Shown piece after piece: positions 63,484 to 64,000 of a stretch of DNA of 64,000 nucleotides (its first letter is position 1; every line of letters begins with the position of its first letter). Both the position numbers and the translations under genes were made by a program. The notes under the pieces are model-generated. The model saw only the letters and a program-made list of their open reading frames with translations. It was not told the DNA's origin and ran no database searches. The DNA is from Bin87 sp963668585 (lineage in GTDB: Bacteria; Chloroflexota; Dehalococcoidia; Lucifugimonadales; UBA3495), in contig OY764869.1 of the NCBI GenBank assembly GCA_963668585.1, positions 1,116,001 through 1,180,000 of the forward strand, in the 5' to 3' direction.

Positions 63484-64000
63484 CTACCTGGGCACACGCT
63501 CCTGCCACCAGTTCGGACTCGATACCTCCACGCCTTCCTGCTCCGCCAGCGCGTTCGCCAACTCCAGCGACGCCCACCCCGGCTCCGTCTCCACAAGAAA
63601 GCCGTTCACCACGTAGTCCAGCGCGGACACCCGACCCGCCGCGATCCCGTTGGCCGCAAAAAACGCCGCAACCTCGCCCTCGCTCCACTCCTCGTCCAGC
63701 GCCAGCAGGACACCGCCGGGCAGCGTCATCAGCGACCCCGTCGGCGACCGGAACACCGGCAGCCCGTCGCCCGCTTCACCCTTGCCCGGCGTGTCGCTCC
63801 GCGCCGTGTCTCTGCCCGCCGTGCCGCCCGCCGCGTCCTGCCGCAGCGCGATCTCGCCGTCCGGGGACACCGTCAGGTCGTCCTGCAGCAGCGCGGTCAG
63901 CGTCCGGTCGCCGTCCCGCCAGGTGTACGCCACGCTGCCCGTCGCCCCCTTCTGACCCGACGCGCCCGACCCGTCCGACCGTCCGACGCCGCCCCCGCCG
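63484..64000 (-). CDS. Separate S8-protease propeptide-like protein (5' end outside window)
   Basis: The frame is open to the right edge, so the start is not seen; about 172 codons are visible. Segments YTWRDGDRTLTALLQDDLTV, LPVFRSPTGSLMTLPGGVLL, and NGFLVETEPGWASLELANAL, then AEQEGVEVSSPNWWQE, look like the N-terminal prodomain region of kexin-type S8 proteases, where the inhibitor-like fold ends with 'P.....SPNW'. It stops 75 bp before the protease gene, which lacks a prodomain. It may act in trans as folding helper and inhibitor. The visible N-terminus is Gly/Ser-rich low complexity (GGGGVGRSDGSGASG), so the full protein may be larger. Confidence 0.65.
   Translation of the reverse strand, partial: GGGGVGRSDGSGASGQKGATGSVAYTWRDGDRTLTALLQDDLTVSPDGEIALRQDAAGGTAGRDTARSDTPGKGEAGDGLPVFRSPTGSLMTLPGGVLLALDEEWSEGEVAAFFAANGIAAGRVSALDYVVNGFLVETEPGWASLELANALAEQEGVEVSSPNWWQERVPR

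Overview
The window is about 64 kb of GC-rich bacterial DNA with a mosaic of metabolic genes, decayed mobile DNA and very large secreted proteins. The mix fits a marine or host-associated Chloroflexota of the SAR202 type: GSII-type glutamine synthetase, DUF3179, DUF2851, retropepsin-like proteases, a crotonase-fold diketone hydrolase, and many secreted Fn3, LRR and cadherin-like proteins. No rRNA or other strong phylogenetic marker is present, so this placement is an inference.

Region 1 (1-20.5 kb) is mostly metabolic. It holds a partial DHA2-type MFS exporter, a 6-oxocamphor-hydrolase-like enzyme, two 'small partner + retropepsin-like protease' gene pairs, an MFS/metallo-beta-lactamase pair, a secreted Fn3 protein, DUF2851, three tandem cupins, APS kinase, an EstB-type serine hydrolase, glnII and an NHL beta-propeller. 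Then come a DUF3179 lipoprotein whose reading frame is crossed by one TGA, a DUF3800 protein, ribosomal protein bL25 and a two-gene unit of unknown function.

Region 2 (20.6-28.5 kb) is scarred by mobile DNA. It has a complete IS5-family element, a prophage remnant (zinc ribbon, terminase, portal), an AAA+ ATPase with a repeat-rich AT-rich promoter, an IS30-family remnant and a Na/Pi cotransporter-like gene.

Region 3 (28.9-39.4 kb) holds a giant repeat adhesin whose signal peptide is cut by an in-frame TGA, an intact MITE, and a membrane-bound XRE regulator. Region 4 (39.7-48.9 kb) is bracketed by a complete tRNA-Gly(CCC) and a 50-nt copy of its 3' end, the classic footprint of island integration. 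Inside are an AI-2E family permease, a truncated DNA methylase, a pentapeptide-repeat membrane protein and a 1473-residue secreted Fn3/cadherin-like protein.

Region 5 (49-64 kb) is a secretome block: four tandem signal-peptide/Fn3/plant-type-LRR paralogues, then on the opposite strand a 2897-residue kexin-like S8 protease and its separately encoded propeptide-like protein, which runs off the window.

The most notable finding is the DUF3179 gene (16527-18104, minus strand). Its TGA sits exactly where the family has the first Cys of its CxxC motif, the frame stays open and conserved on both sides, and a 7-bp perfect hairpin with a CGUGU loop begins 13 nt after the TGA. This matches the expected geometry of a bacterial SECIS element, so the gene is a strong candidate selenoprotein with a UxxC motif. 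Dispersed palindromic repeats of at least two families occur throughout and inflate several apparent gene starts.
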